Made by a program: the position numbers and the translations under genes. Below are positions 17,722 to 26,727 of a DNA stretch of 64,000 nucleotides, piece after piece. Every line of letters starts with the position of its first letter. The stretch's first letter is position 1. The notes under the pieces are model-generated. The model made no database searches. It saw only the letters and a list, made by a program, of their open reading frames with translations, and was not told the origin of the DNA. This DNA is from Ruegeria spongiae (GTDB lineage Bacteria > Pseudomonadota > Alphaproteobacteria > Rhodobacterales > Rhodobacteraceae): contig NZ_JAMFMB010000002.1 in assembly GCF_023502395.1 (NCBI RefSeq), forward strand, positions 215,156 through 279,155. The letters are read 5' to 3'.

Positions 17722-18455
17722 TGTGGGACTGGCTGACCTCTCCCATTGATCCGGGGCGCGCGCATGAGGTGGGTTTTGCCATCTCTTGGCACGCGCGCTG
17801 CATGGTTCTGGGCTGGGGCGTGTTGGCACCGCTGGCGGTGATAGCGGCGCGGTTCTTCAAGGTCTTGCCGGGTCAGGACTGGCCAAAAGAGTTGGACAAT
17901 CAGCGCTGGTGGCGCGCGCATTGGATTGGGCAGGCCCTGGTGGTGGGCCTGTCGATCTTTGGCCTGGCCCTCGTCCTGCCAAGTCGCGGGGACGCGATGA
18001 GCCTGCACAACTGGCTGGGGTATCTGGTCCTGGTCACGATGGTGGTGCAGGTCCTGCTGGGTGTCTTTCGCGGCACTAAGGGCGGCCCCACAGCCCCGGC
18101 AGCAGATGGCAGTCCGCGCGGCGATCACTATGACATGACCACGCGGCGACAGGCGTTTGAGATCCTGCACAAGCTGATCGGATACGCCTTGCTGCTGCTG
18201 GCGATCTTGACCATCGCTCTGGGGCTATGGAAGGCCAACGCCCCGATCTGGATGTGGTTGGTGGTTTTGGTCTGGTGGGCCGGGTTGATCGCCGGGTTCA
18301 TCCTGCTGCAACGTCGCGGGATGGCCGTTGACACCTATCAGGCAATCTGGGGGAATGACCCGGACCATCCAGGCAACAGACGACATGCGCCGGGATGGGG
18401 CATGCGCAGGTTTGACAAGACGACAGGCAAGGGAGACACGAGATGTTCGGAGTGA
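17721..18455 (+). CDS. Cytochrome b561-like diheme membrane protein
   Basis: 244 residues with five hydrophobic helices (about 20-45, 66-88, 97-117, 148-170, 174-195). Histidines at 24 (SWHAR), 67 (RAHWIG), 96 (LHNWLG) and 150 (LHKLIG) sit at helix positions expected for the four heme ligands of the eukaryotic-type cytochrome b561 fold. The family carries electrons across membranes between quinol or ascorbate and acceptors. Its start shares a base with the stop of the sugar permease and its end overlaps the SMP-30 gene, so it is an integral part of a sugar operon, which is unusual. A periplasmic sugar or lactone oxidation role is inference. Confidence 0.78.
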   Translation: MWDWLTSPIDPGRAHEVGFAISWHARCMVLGWGVLAPLAVIAARFFKVLPGQDWPKELDNQRWWRAHWIGQALVVGLSIFGLALVLPSRGDAMSLHNWLGYLVLVTMVVQVLLGVFRGTKGGPTAPAADGSPRGDHYDMTTRRQAFEILHKLIGYALLLLAILTIALGLWKANAPIWMWLVVLVWWAGLIAGFILLQRRGMAVDTYQAIWGNDPDHPGNRRHAPGWGMRRFDKTTGKGDTRCSE

Positions 18456-19369
18456 TCGAAGGAACCGGGTTCGAAGTTATTGATCCCCGGTTCGAAGAGT
18501 GTTTCATCGGGCATGTAAAGGTCGAACGCCTGTGGACCGGCGCACGCTGGACCGAAGGACCGGTCTGGTTTGCCGCCGGGCGCTACCTGCTATGGTCGGA
18601 CATCCCCAACAACCGGATCATGCGCTTTGACGAGACCGATGGTTCGGTCTCGGTCTTTCGTGAACCAAGCAACAACAGCAATGGCCACACCGTCGATCGG
18701 CAGGGGCGACTGGTGAGTTGCGAACATCTGACCCGCCGCGTCACCCGCACCGAGCTTGACGGCAGCGTCACCGTCATCGCCGACCGGTATCAGGGCAAAC
18801 GCCTGAATTCACCCAATGATGTGGTGGTGAAATCCGACGGCTCGATCTGGTTCAGCGATCCCAGCTACGGCATCCTGATGGATTATGAGGGCGAGCGGGC
18901 GGAAAGCGAGATCGGTGCCTGCCATGTCTACCGCGTCGACCCCACGACCGGCGAGGTTCGGATCGTGGCCGATGATTATGTCAAACCAAACGGGTTGGCC
19001 TTTTCACCCGATGAAAGCCTGCTTTACATCGCGGATACCGGCATCACCCACACGCCGGGCGGTCCTGCGCATATCCGCAGACACCAGGTCACGGCGGATG
19101 GTGCGCTGAGCGGTGGCAAGGTCATCTCGGATTGCTCCAACGGTGTTTTCGACGGTTTCCGCCTGGACCGTGACGGACGCATCTGGAGCTCTGCCGCAGA
19201 TGGCGTCCATTGCATGACAGCGGAGGGCGAATTGATCGGCAAAGTGCTGATCCCCGAGATGGTTTCGAATGTCTGCTTCGGTGGGCCGAAACTGAACCGG
19301 CTTTTTATCACCGGCACCACCTCGCTCTATTCGGTATTCCTGAACGTGAATGGCGTTTCGCCGGTGTGA
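18443..19369 (+). CDS. SMP-30/gluconolactonase/LRE-family lactonase
   Basis: 308 residues, full length for the six-bladed beta-propeller lactonase family. Metal-ligand-type motifs are visible: WTEGPVW with Glu near 34, NDVVVKSDGSIWFSDPSYG (Asn and Asp ligands) and KPNGLAFSPDE. These enzymes hydrolyse sugar lactones using Ca2+ or Zn2+. It overlaps the end of the cytochrome b561-like gene by 13 bases. Following a sugar importer and a redox protein, it probably opens the lactone made by sugar oxidation. No signal peptide, so it is cytoplasmic. Confidence 0.88.
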   Translation: MFGVIEGTGFEVIDPRFEECFIGHVKVERLWTGARWTEGPVWFAAGRYLLWSDIPNNRIMRFDETDGSVSVFREPSNNSNGHTVDRQGRLVSCEHLTRRVTRTELDGSVTVIADRYQGKRLNSPNDVVVKSDGSIWFSDPSYGILMDYEGERAESEIGACHVYRVDPTTGEVRIVADDYVKPNGLAFSPDESLLYIADTGITHTPGGPAHIRRHQVTADGALSGGKVISDCSNGVFDGFRLDRDGRIWSSAADGVHCMTAEGELIGKVLIPEMVSNVCFGGPKLNRLFITGTTSLYSVFLNVNGVSPV

Positions 19370-19404
19370 TGGGTGATTTGCAACCTGCAGAAAGGGAATA
19401 ACCG

Positions 19405-19815
19405 ATGTTTGTTGAGACCACCCAACGCCTGACGGATGAAGCCATCCTTGCGATGCTGACCAAAGCGGTGGCCAAGGCGACCGAGATCGGCCAGCCGCAA
19501 TGTATCGTGATCGTTGACGCAAGCGGGGTGACGCTTGGCCAGATCCGCATGAATGGCGCGAAGTATCTGAGCCTGAAAAGCGCCAGCGCAAAGGCGCGCA
19601 CCGCCGCCTCGATCGGGGCTGAGACCACCGCCATTCCCGAGCATGTCGGATTGCCCATCGCCGCCGCCACCGAAGGTGACGTGACGCGGCTTGGGGGTGG
19701 GTTGCCCATCCATATGGACGACCACCTTATCGGTGGGATCGGCGTCGGGTCCGGCAGCCCGGAGCAGGACCTCGCTGTCGCTCGTGCCGCGCTGGATGCG
19801 ATTGGCGCGCAATGA
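19405..19815 (+). CDS. GlcG/HbpS-family protein
   Basis: 136 residues of the heme-degrading/HbpS-GlcG fold. The typical glycine-rich region (GGGLPIHMDDHLIGGIGVGSGSPEQD, about 95-120) and the C-terminal AVARAALDAI helix are present. GlcG-like proteins are found with glycolate and other hydroxyacid oxidation genes; some homologues bind heme or corrinoids. An AAAGGGAATAA ribosome site precedes the ATG. It is the likely last gene of the third-importer operon, 35 bases after the lactonase. Function unproven. Confidence 0.82.
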   Translation: MFVETTQRLTDEAILAMLTKAVAKATEIGQPQCIVIVDASGVTLGQIRMNGAKYLSLKSASAKARTAASIGAETTAIPEHVGLPIAAATEGDVTRLGGGLPIHMDDHLIGGIGVGSGSPEQDLAVARAALDAIGAQ

Positions 19816-19919
19816 CCTCTGCGATTGCCGCAATGTCGGTTTTCGCAACTGGAATTCGCAAAATCATGTGAACGCGGATCTGATTTGGTCGACACTTCCT
19901 GCAATACAGGAGGCCAAAG

Positions 19920-21473
19920 ATGACCGCGCAACCCGCAATTCGTTCCCGCTCTGGCGGCCGTTCGACCCGCCGCGCCCTGCGCGCCGCCCCCGATTGTCGC
20001 ATGTTGCCGGGGCTGACCAACGCACTGCCGCTTTGCGAGGTGATGGAGGACAGCCAGGTCGAGCGCATCGACGCCGCTTCGATGGATATTCTGGAAAATG
20101 TCGGCGTGCAATTCCGCGACCCGATCGCCGTGCAGGACTGGAAACGGGCAGGTGCGAAAGTGGACGGCGAGATGGTCTATCTCGACCGCGGTCTGGTGCG
20201 CGAGCTGATCAAGACGATCCCGTCGGATTTCACCTATCACGCGCGCGACCCGCAGAAAAACGTCCGGCTGGGCGGGCGCAACGCGGTGTTTGTGCCGATG
20301 ACCGGCGCACCCTTCCTGCGCGATCTGGACGACGTGCGCCGCAACCCGATGCTGGATGATTTGGCGATGTTCCACAAGCTCAGCCACATGATGCCCGCGC
20401 TGCATTCTTCGGCGCACCACATCGTGGAGCCTTATGATCATCCGATCAGTCAGCGGCATCTGCGCATCACCTATTCGTCGATGAAACACTCGGACAAGAT
20501 GTTCATGGGCATGACCACCTCGCCGAAAAACGCCGAGGATGTCATGGATATGTGCGCGATCCTGTTTGGCGAGGACTTCCTGGAGGACCATCCCGTCACC
20601 ACCGGCAATTGCAACGGCAACTCGCCGCTGGTCTGGGACGAAACCATGCTGGGTGCGATGCGGGCCTTCTGCCGCCGCAATCAGCCGGTGCTCTGCTCGC
20701 CTTTCGTGCTGGGCGGGGCCAACACGCCCGCCAGCGTACCCGCTACCGTTGCGCAGTTGAACGCCGAGGCGTTGAGCGCGCTGGCCTATACGCAGGTGAT
20801 CCGCAAGGGCGCGCCAGCGATCTACGGCCATTACCTGTCGACCGTCAGCATGAAGTCCGGCGCACCGATGGCGGGCACGCCCGAGATCAGCCTGATGAAT
20901 TTCATGATTGGTCAGATGGCGCGGCATTACGGCGTGCCATGGCGCACCTCTAACACGCTGGGTGGGGCCAAGACATTCGACGCACAGGCGGGCTATGAAA
21001 GCGCCACAACCCTGTCGTCGGTGATGCATGCGGGGGCGAATTACATCTGGCATTCGGCGGGCTGGAACGAGGCGGGCATGCATTGCTCGGTTGCCAAGTT
21101 CATCGTCGATGCGGAACAATGCGCGATGGCCTACCGGATGGCGGAAGGCCCGAAATGGGGGGATTTCGATCAGGCGATCGCCGCTGTGCCCGATATCGGG
21201 CCGGGCGGGCATTATCTGGGCCATCCGCATACCCAGGAAAACTTCCAGAGCGCGTTCTTCATGCCCGAGCTCTTCGACAACAACTCGATCGAACAATGGG
21301 CCGCCGAGGGAAAGGTCGAGATCACCGAGCGCGCCCTGAAGCGCGCCCGATATTTGCTGGGCGAGTATCAGGAACCGACGCTGGACCCGGCCAAGGACGA
21401 GGCCCTGCGCGACTATATCGCGCGGCGCGAGCGCGAGATTCCGGCGGCGGACGAGTTGAACCAGAGCTTCTGA
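19920..21473 (+). CDS. MttB-superfamily methyltransferase, non-pyrrolysine
   Basis: 517 residues of the trimethylamine methyltransferase (MttB) superfamily, a TIM barrel that removes methyl groups from quaternary or tertiary amines, normally passing them to a corrinoid protein. No in-frame amber codon is present, so it is a non-pyrrolysine homologue like glycine betaine methyltransferase MtgB. The Arg-rich N-terminus (RSGGRSTRRALRAAP) is shared with the paralogue at 51878. It has its own AGGAGG site and is followed by two SDRs. No corrinoid protein, methylcobalamin:THF transferase or RamA reactivase lies nearby. Substrate unknown. Confidence 0.88.
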   Translation: MTAQPAIRSRSGGRSTRRALRAAPDCRMLPGLTNALPLCEVMEDSQVERIDAASMDILENVGVQFRDPIAVQDWKRAGAKVDGEMVYLDRGLVRELIKTIPSDFTYHARDPQKNVRLGGRNAVFVPMTGAPFLRDLDDVRRNPMLDDLAMFHKLSHMMPALHSSAHHIVEPYDHPISQRHLRITYSSMKHSDKMFMGMTTSPKNAEDVMDMCAILFGEDFLEDHPVTTGNCNGNSPLVWDETMLGAMRAFCRRNQPVLCSPFVLGGANTPASVPATVAQLNAEALSALAYTQVIRKGAPAIYGHYLSTVSMKSGAPMAGTPEISLMNFMIGQMARHYGVPWRTSNTLGGAKTFDAQAGYESATTLSSVMHAGANYIWHSAGWNEAGMHCSVAKFIVDAEQCAMAYRMAEGPKWGDFDQAIAAVPDIGPGGHYLGHPHTQENFQSAFFMPELFDNNSIEQWAAEGKVEITERALKRARYLLGEYQEPTLDPAKDEALRDYIARREREIPAADELNQSF

Positions 21474-21501
21474 ATCATGTTTCTGACTGGATGATGCAAG
21501 T

Positions 21502-22233
21502 TTGGATTTGAACGGCAAAACCGCTTTGGTCACAGGTGCAGCAGGCGGGATCGGCATCGCGATCGTCGAACGCATTGGGCACGCAGGCGCGCGCGTCGCC
21601 GTTGCCGACCGCGTGATGGACGGGATCGCGGCCGATGCCCATTTGCCGGGCGATCTGCTGGACCCGACCTATGCCGATGGGTTGGCCGAGGCCGCCGCCC
21701 GCCAATTAGGTGGGCTGGACATCGTGATCAACAATGCAGGCGCTATCACGCGCGGCCCGGTCGCGGAAACGACCGACGCCGATTGGTCGCTATCGCTTGG
21801 CGTGAGTGTCGAAGCGCCGTTTCGCATCTGCCGCGCCGCGATCCCGCTCATGGCCTCCGGGGGCGGCGGGGCCATTGTCAACACGGCCTCTTGTTGGGGG
21901 CTCAGACCCGGACCCAATCATGCGCTTTATTGTATGACGAAAGCGGCCCTTGCTTCGCTCACGCAATGTATGGGCATGGACTATGCCCATCAGGGCATCC
22001 GCATCAATGCGGTTTGCCCGAACGAGGTCGACACACCGATGCTGCGCTCCGGTTTCGCCAAGCGCGGGTTCGATCCCAACAAGGCGGTTGAGGAGCTTGC
22101 GGAAACCGTCCCGCTGGGGCGCAGTGCCGGACCCGGTGACATCGCTGATGTGATCCTGTTCCTGGCCTCCGATGCCGCGCGCTATATCTGCGGCGCTTTG
22201 GTAGAGGTCAATGGCGGGAAACCGGTGTCATGA
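21502..22233 (+). CDS. Short-chain dehydrogenase/reductase
   Basis: 243 residues with TGAAGGIG (11-18), NNAG (77-80) and catalytic Ser130, Tyr143 and Lys147. It appears to start with TTG at 21502; the two ATGs at 21491 and 21494 are in other frames. Overlaps the next SDR by four bases (ATGA). The pair follows the MttB-like gene and probably oxidises the alcohol formed during breakdown of its amine or sugar-derived substrate (inference). Confidence 0.85.
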   Translation: MDLNGKTALVTGAAGGIGIAIVERIGHAGARVAVADRVMDGIAADAHLPGDLLDPTYADGLAEAAARQLGGLDIVINNAGAITRGPVAETTDADWSLSLGVSVEAPFRICRAAIPLMASGGGGAIVNTASCWGLRPGPNHALYCMTKAALASLTQCMGMDYAHQGIRINAVCPNEVDTPMLRSGFAKRGFDPNKAVEELAETVPLGRSAGPGDIADVILFLASDAARYICGALVEVNGGKPVS

Positions 22234-22964
22234 GCCGTTTCAAAGGTCAGGTTGCCTTGATCACCGGTGGGCGCAGCGGCATCGGACGGGCCATCGCAGA
22301 GCGGTTGCATCAGGACGGCGCCCGGGTTTTCACCGCGCAGCGAGGGCAGGACGACTTGTTCGAGGGCATCGAGGCGGATTTGAGTGATCCCGTTTGCCCT
22401 GCAGAGATCGTCACTGAGGTTGCCGCGCGGGGCGGGCGGCTGGATATCCTGATCAACAACGCGGGTGTCATGCAGGAAGCCTCGGTCGAAGACATGAGTC
22501 TTGATGACTGGCACCGCACGCTGGCGGTCAATCTGACTGCGCCGTTCCTGATGATCAAAGCGGCGTTGCCTCATCTGCGGCACGACAAAGGAAACATCGT
22601 CAATATCGGATCCATCGAAGGTCTGGGCAGCAATTCGGGCCATACCGCCTATGGCGCGTCCAAGGCAGGTCTGCATGGGCTGACGCGTGCGGTGGCGGTG
22701 GATCACGGCGGCGACGGCATCAGATGCAACGCGGTCGCGCCGGGCTGGATCGATACGGAATTGAACACGGAGTTCATCGTCTCCATGCCGGACCCCCAGG
22801 CGTTTGCACGCCAGATCCGGCATATTCATCCGGTTGCGCGCACGGGCGAGCCCGCAGATGTGGCGGCTCTGGTCGCGTTCCTGGCCTCTGCCGAGGCGAG
22901 CTTTATCACCGGTCAGGTCTATACGGTCGACGGCGGGCGTATGGCAAAGCTCAGCCTGCCCTGA
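22230..22964 (+). CDS. Short-chain dehydrogenase/reductase
   Basis: 244 residues, classical SDR: TGGRSGIG (12-19), NNAG (76-79), catalytic Ser128, Tyr141 and Lys145. Translationally coupled to the preceding SDR through ATGA. Convergent with the FAD oxidoreductase gene, whose stop is only 7 bases away. Two distinct SDRs in tandem suggest consecutive or alternative oxidation steps of one pathway; the substrates cannot be named. Confidence 0.87.
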   Translation: MSRFKGQVALITGGRSGIGRAIAERLHQDGARVFTAQRGQDDLFEGIEADLSDPVCPAEIVTEVAARGGRLDILINNAGVMQEASVEDMSLDDWHRTLAVNLTAPFLMIKAALPHLRHDKGNIVNIGSIEGLGSNSGHTAYGASKAGLHGLTRAVAVDHGGDGIRCNAVAPGWIDTELNTEFIVSMPDPQAFARQIRHIHPVARTGEPADVAALVAFLASAEASFITGQVYTVDGGRMAKLSLP

Positions 22965-22971
22965 TCGGTTA

Positions 22972-24312
22972 TTATTCGTCCCGGGCGAGCCATTCTTTCC
23001 AGCGCAGAACCAGATTGGCCCCGATCTCGCGCAAAGGCTGTGGTGGCAGCCGCTTTGGCGCGGGTTCAGCGGTGAAATGGCGCGTGATGTCAGAGCTGTG
23101 ACCGCAGGCAAGTTCAGCCGCACAGATCCCGGTGAGGGTGCCGCGCGCGGTGCCCAAGCCGTTCTGCACACATCCGGAATAGACCCCGTCCTCGATCTCT
23201 CGCGCAACGGACACGCCGTTGAAGCTGAGGCACAAATGTCCGGCCCAGGCATATTCCATGGCCATCCCGGCAAGCTGTGGAAATCGTTGATCGAACTTGC
23301 GCTGCATGACTGATGCGGCCCGTTTCAGGTCGGCCTGTTTCGACACCATGCCGGGACGCAGGCTGGCGCAGGTGCGGGTGATGATGCGATTGCCGCCCTG
23401 GCCGGTATCAATGCGCCGCATTGTTGTGCCCATCGGGTCGGATGGCGTGATGCCCCAGCGCGGCTGTCCCCCCAGCGCACGAAGGGCGTCGGCAGGTAAT
23501 TCGGGCGTCATAACGGCAAACAGAAAAAGCTGCATCAACTGGCCTCGTGCGATGCCAAAGCTCTCCAGATGTCCATTCACGGTCACGATCACCCGATCGG
23601 TGGATACAGCGCCTTTCCCGGTCTGCACCAGCCATCCGCCGCTTTGCTGTTCGAACCCGGTGACCGCACTGTTCTCAAAGATACCGACGCCTTTGTCCGC
23701 CAACCCGGCCCCCAGTCCCCGGATATACCCGGCCGGTTGCAACATCACCGTGCCGGGCGTGTAGAGGCCCGCCGCATAATGCGCGCTGCCGGTCAGCTCT
23801 TGCATCTGTTGTGCGTCCAGCGTCTCGACCTGCTCGCCGAGGGATCTGAGGTGGCTGGCATAGCTTTGGGTATGGGCGATGGCCGCATCCCCGACCGCAC
23901 CGTTCACCTTGCCGATCGCGTCAAAGAAGTTCGGGTCGATGTCATATTCGGCCACCGCCTTACGGCCAAACCCGATCGCCTGACGGTTCAGCGCGATGAT
24001 CTTCCGGTCATCCCCGGTCCCGGCGTAATCGTCCGAGGTCAGGTCATGCGGCAGATCGATCATAAAGCCGGAATTGCGCCCGGCGGCCCCTTCGGCAAGC
24101 CGCCCGGCCTCCAGCACCGCGATCCGCGCACCGGGCTGCAACTGGGTCAGTCTGCGCGCGGCAGACAGCCCGGCAAAGCCGCCGCCGATGATCACGAAAT
24201 CCGCGCTCTGATCGCCGGTCAGTTGGCGTGGCTCAGGCTGCGACCCAAGGATCGCATTCCAGGCCGCCTTTCCACGATGAACAGGCAGCCGCGCGGCGCG
24301 GTACCCTGTCAA
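22972..24312 (-). CDS. FAD-dependent amine oxidase, DAO family (PuuB-like)
   Basis: 446 residues. The N-terminal FAD fold has IIGGGFAGLSAARRL at about 39-53 and AAGRNSGFMIDLPH, typical of gamma-glutamylputrescine oxidase-type members of the DAO family, which oxidise secondary amines or D-amino acids. It overlaps the upstream aldehyde dehydrogenase gene by four bases, so amine oxidation to an aldehyde followed by oxidation to an acid is the likely flow. No signal peptide. Specificity unknown. Confidence 0.85.
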   Translation of the reverse strand: MTGYRAARLPVHRGKAAWNAILGSQPEPRQLTGDQSADFVIIGGGFAGLSAARRLTQLQPGARIAVLEAGRLAEGAAGRNSGFMIDLPHDLTSDDYAGTGDDRKIIALNRQAIGFGRKAVAEYDIDPNFFDAIGKVNGAVGDAAIAHTQSYASHLRSLGEQVETLDAQQMQELTGSAHYAAGLYTPGTVMLQPAGYIRGLGAGLADKGVGIFENSAVTGFEQQSGGWLVQTGKGAVSTDRVIVTVNGHLESFGIARGQLMQLFLFAVMTPELPADALRALGGQPRWGITPSDPMGTTMRRIDTGQGGNRIITRTCASLRPGMVSKQADLKRAASVMQRKFDQRFPQLAGMAMEYAWAGHLCLSFNGVSVAREIEDGVYSGCVQNGLGTARGTLTGICAAELACGHSSDITRHFTAEPAPKRLPPQPLREIGANLVLRWKEWLARDE

Positions 24313-25799
24313 TCGACCGCCTCGTCTGCGTCATCGGCAAGGTCGATCCAGATCGTCTTGAGCTGGGTGTACTGATCATGCGCGTGGATCCCATTGTCGC
24401 GCCCGCCAAAGCCTGATTGCTTGTAGCCCCCGAACGGGGTCGAGATATCACCCTCGCCAAAGCAGTTCACCGTCCCGGCCTGCAACGCCCGCGCGCCCCG
24501 GATCGCGCGCTTTGCATTGGCGGTGAAGATCGACGCGCAGAGCCCGTAATCGGTGTCGTTTGCGATGGCGATGGCCTCGTCAAATCCCGAGACCTCGATC
24601 ACCGAAAGAACCGGTCCAAAAATCTCTTCGCGGGCCAGGGCCACGTTGTTGCCTGCGAGTTCGATCACTGTGGCCTCGACAAACCCGTCTTCGGCCTTGC
24701 CGCCCAGAAGCACGCTCTCAGCTTGTTCCAGATAGCCGCGCACCTTGTCGAAATGCGCCCGCGAGACCAAGGCGCCCATGCGCGTCTCGGGGGCCAGCGG
24801 GTCGCCCACGTTCCACTGCTTGGCGTGATGCGCGATGCGCTGCAGCAGCGCGTTCTTGACATCCTTGTGCACGATCAGGCGCGAGGATGCCGAGCAGTTT
24901 TCGCCCATGTTCCAGAACGCGCCATTGACCACATGGCTCGCCACCCGGTCGAGGTTTTCGACGTCCTCCAGCACGATGGCCGGGTTCTTGCCGCCCATCT
25001 CCAGCACCACTTCCTTGGCATTGCTGTCCGCCGAATAACGCAGGAAACGCTTGCCGGTCACGGTCGAGCCGGTGAAGGACACCATGTCGATATCCATATG
25101 CCGCCCGATGGGTTCACCCACTTCAGCCCCGCCGCCCGGCACCACGTTCAGCACGCCGCGCGGCAGACCCGCCTCGGCGGCCAGTTCCGCCACGCGCAAA
25201 GCGGTCAGCGATGTTTCCTCGGCCGGTTTCACCACGACCGAGCAACCCGCCGCCAGCGCCGGGGCGATCTTCCAGGCCAGCATCAGCAGCGGAAAGTTCC
25301 ACGGCAGCACCAGACCGACGACGCCAATCGGCTCGCGCACCACCATGGCGATGTGATCGTCCGATGCGGGGGCGACCTGATCATAGATCTTGTCGATCAT
25401 CTCGGCATGCCATTTCAGGCAGTGGATGGTCTCGGGCAGGTCGACCGTATCGCAATCATAGATCGTCTTGCCGCTGTCGAGGCTTTCCATCACCGCCAGT
25501 TCGCGGGCGTTCCGGGTCATCAGCTTTGCCAGACGGATCAGCACATCCTTGCGCGCGGACGGGTGTTGCCGCGACCAGCGCCCGTCATCAAACGCCTTGC
25601 GCGCCTTCAGCACCGCAATATCCACATCTTCCGCCGCACAGGCCGCGATATCGGCCAGCGTCTCGCCGGTGGCAGGGTTGATGGTCTCGAAGGTCCGACC
25701 AGAGATAGCGGGGCGATAGCCCCCATCGATGAACGCGCCGTTGGGCAGGGCCAGACCAGCGGCGAGAGCCTTGTATTCTTCCTGTGTCAGCAATTCCAT
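24309..25799 (-). CDS. NAD-dependent aldehyde dehydrogenase (PuuC-like)
   Basis: 496 residues, full-length ALDH. Visible motifs: PWNFPLLMLAWKIAPAL, the cofactor loop FTGSTVTGKR, general base Glu in VVLEMGGKNPA, and catalytic Cys in NMGENCSASSRL. The sequence is closest in style to gamma-glutamyl-gamma-aminobutyraldehyde dehydrogenase PuuC and betaine aldehyde dehydrogenases. It lies 3 bases after the DapA-like gene and overlaps the FAD oxidase gene, forming a coupled operon GntR-DapA-ALDH-DAO. Confidence 0.9.
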   Translation of the reverse strand: MELLTQEEYKALAAGLALPNGAFIDGGYRPAISGRTFETINPATGETLADIAACAAEDVDIAVLKARKAFDDGRWSRQHPSARKDVLIRLAKLMTRNARELAVMESLDSGKTIYDCDTVDLPETIHCLKWHAEMIDKIYDQVAPASDDHIAMVVREPIGVVGLVLPWNFPLLMLAWKIAPALAAGCSVVVKPAEETSLTALRVAELAAEAGLPRGVLNVVPGGGAEVGEPIGRHMDIDMVSFTGSTVTGKRFLRYSADSNAKEVVLEMGGKNPAIVLEDVENLDRVASHVVNGAFWNMGENCSASSRLIVHKDVKNALLQRIAHHAKQWNVGDPLAPETRMGALVSRAHFDKVRGYLEQAESVLLGGKAEDGFVEATVIELAGNNVALAREEIFGPVLSVIEVSGFDEAIAIANDTDYGLCASIFTANAKRAIRGARALQAGTVNCFGEGDISTPFGGYKQSGFGGRDNGIHAHDQYTQLKTIWIDLADDADEAVD

Positions 25800-25802
25800 G
25801 GC

Positions 25803-26720
25803 TCAGCCCTCTGCTCGAATGGTGGCGATCGTGGTCTTCAGCACGCGCGTCACCTGTTCCAGCGCGCGTTTGTCGTCCTTGTTCAGACCTTTCAGCGGGG
25901 CGCGCATCGCGCCCGCCGGGATGCCGTTCATGGTGACACCATGTTTGATGGTCTGGATGAACTTGCCGCCCTGTTCCAGCACCCGCATCAGCGGCATCAA
26001 GGCTGACATGATCCGGCGGCCCTTGTCGAAATCGCCCTCGATCACGCAGGCCTGATAGAGCGCCACATGCTCTTCGGGCAGAAAGTTCGAGCCGCCGCAG
26101 ACCCAGAACGGCGCGCCCCAGGCAAAGAATTCCAGCGCCTGATCATCCATGCCGCAGCCCAACTGGATATGCGGATAGTCCCGCGCCAGAAGATGCACCC
26201 GGTTGATGTCGCCAGAGCTTTCCTTGATCCCGCAGAAATTGCGCGACCGGCCGACGCGGTCCAGAAACGCCGCGCCCATCATCGTGCCGGTGCGGTGCGG
26301 GTAGTTATAGAGCATGACCGGCAGATCCGCCGCCTTGTCGATGGCCAGCGCGTTAAGCGCGTTTTCTCGATCGGTCGGCACGGCATAAGGCGGTGAGGCC
26401 AGCAAGATGGCGTCGGCCCCCATGTCGCGTGCGGCAGAAGCGAGAGAGATCGAGTCCTCCGTCAGCATAGTCCCGGTGCCAATAACCAGCGGCAGACGGC
26501 CTGCGATCCTGTCTTTGGTGAACCGCGCAAGCTCCAGCCGCTCGGGGACGGTCTGGGCATAGTTCTCGCCCGTGGACCCGCCCGAGATCATCCCGTGCAC
26601 GCCCTTTTCGATCAGAAACTCGATGACGTCGGCAAGCGCCTCCCAATTGACGCTCCGGTCGTCGTGATAGGGGGTGACAACCGGCGTGTAGATGCCTTGG
26701 AATTGAAAAAGTGGGGTCAT
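25803..26720 (-). CDS. Dihydrodipicolinate synthase/N-acetylneuraminate lyase-family protein (DapA-like)
   Basis: 305 residues of the class I aldolase TIM-barrel family. The pyruvate carboxylate loop GGSTGENY, the catalytic Tyr in VMLYNYPHRTG and the Schiff-base Lys in FCGIKESSGD are all present. Family members include aldolases, hydratases and deaminases such as the pyrroline-4-hydroxy-2-carboxylate deaminase of hydroxyproline breakdown. With ALDH and a DAO-family oxidase in one operon, that pathway is a candidate, but other keto-acid lyases fit equally. Confidence 0.87.
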   Translation of the reverse strand: MTPLFQFQGIYTPVVTPYHDDRSVNWEALADVIEFLIEKGVHGMISGGSTGENYAQTVPERLELARFTKDRIAGRLPLVIGTGTMLTEDSISLASAARDMGADAILLASPPYAVPTDRENALNALAIDKAADLPVMLYNYPHRTGTMMGAAFLDRVGRSRNFCGIKESSGDINRVHLLARDYPHIQLGCGMDDQALEFFAWGAPFWVCGGSNFLPEEHVALYQACVIEGDFDKGRRIMSALMPLMRVLEQGGKFIQTIKHGVTMNGIPAGAMRAPLKGLNKDDKRALEQVTRVLKTTIATIRAEG

Positions 26721-26727
26721 CTGATCC

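Noticed and set aside
20090..21480. Possible pyrrolysine (amber) codon in the MttB-like gene
   Set aside because: The frame is continuous and ends in a normal stop (TGA); no in-frame TAG is present in either MttB-like gene, and no pyl genes are seen.
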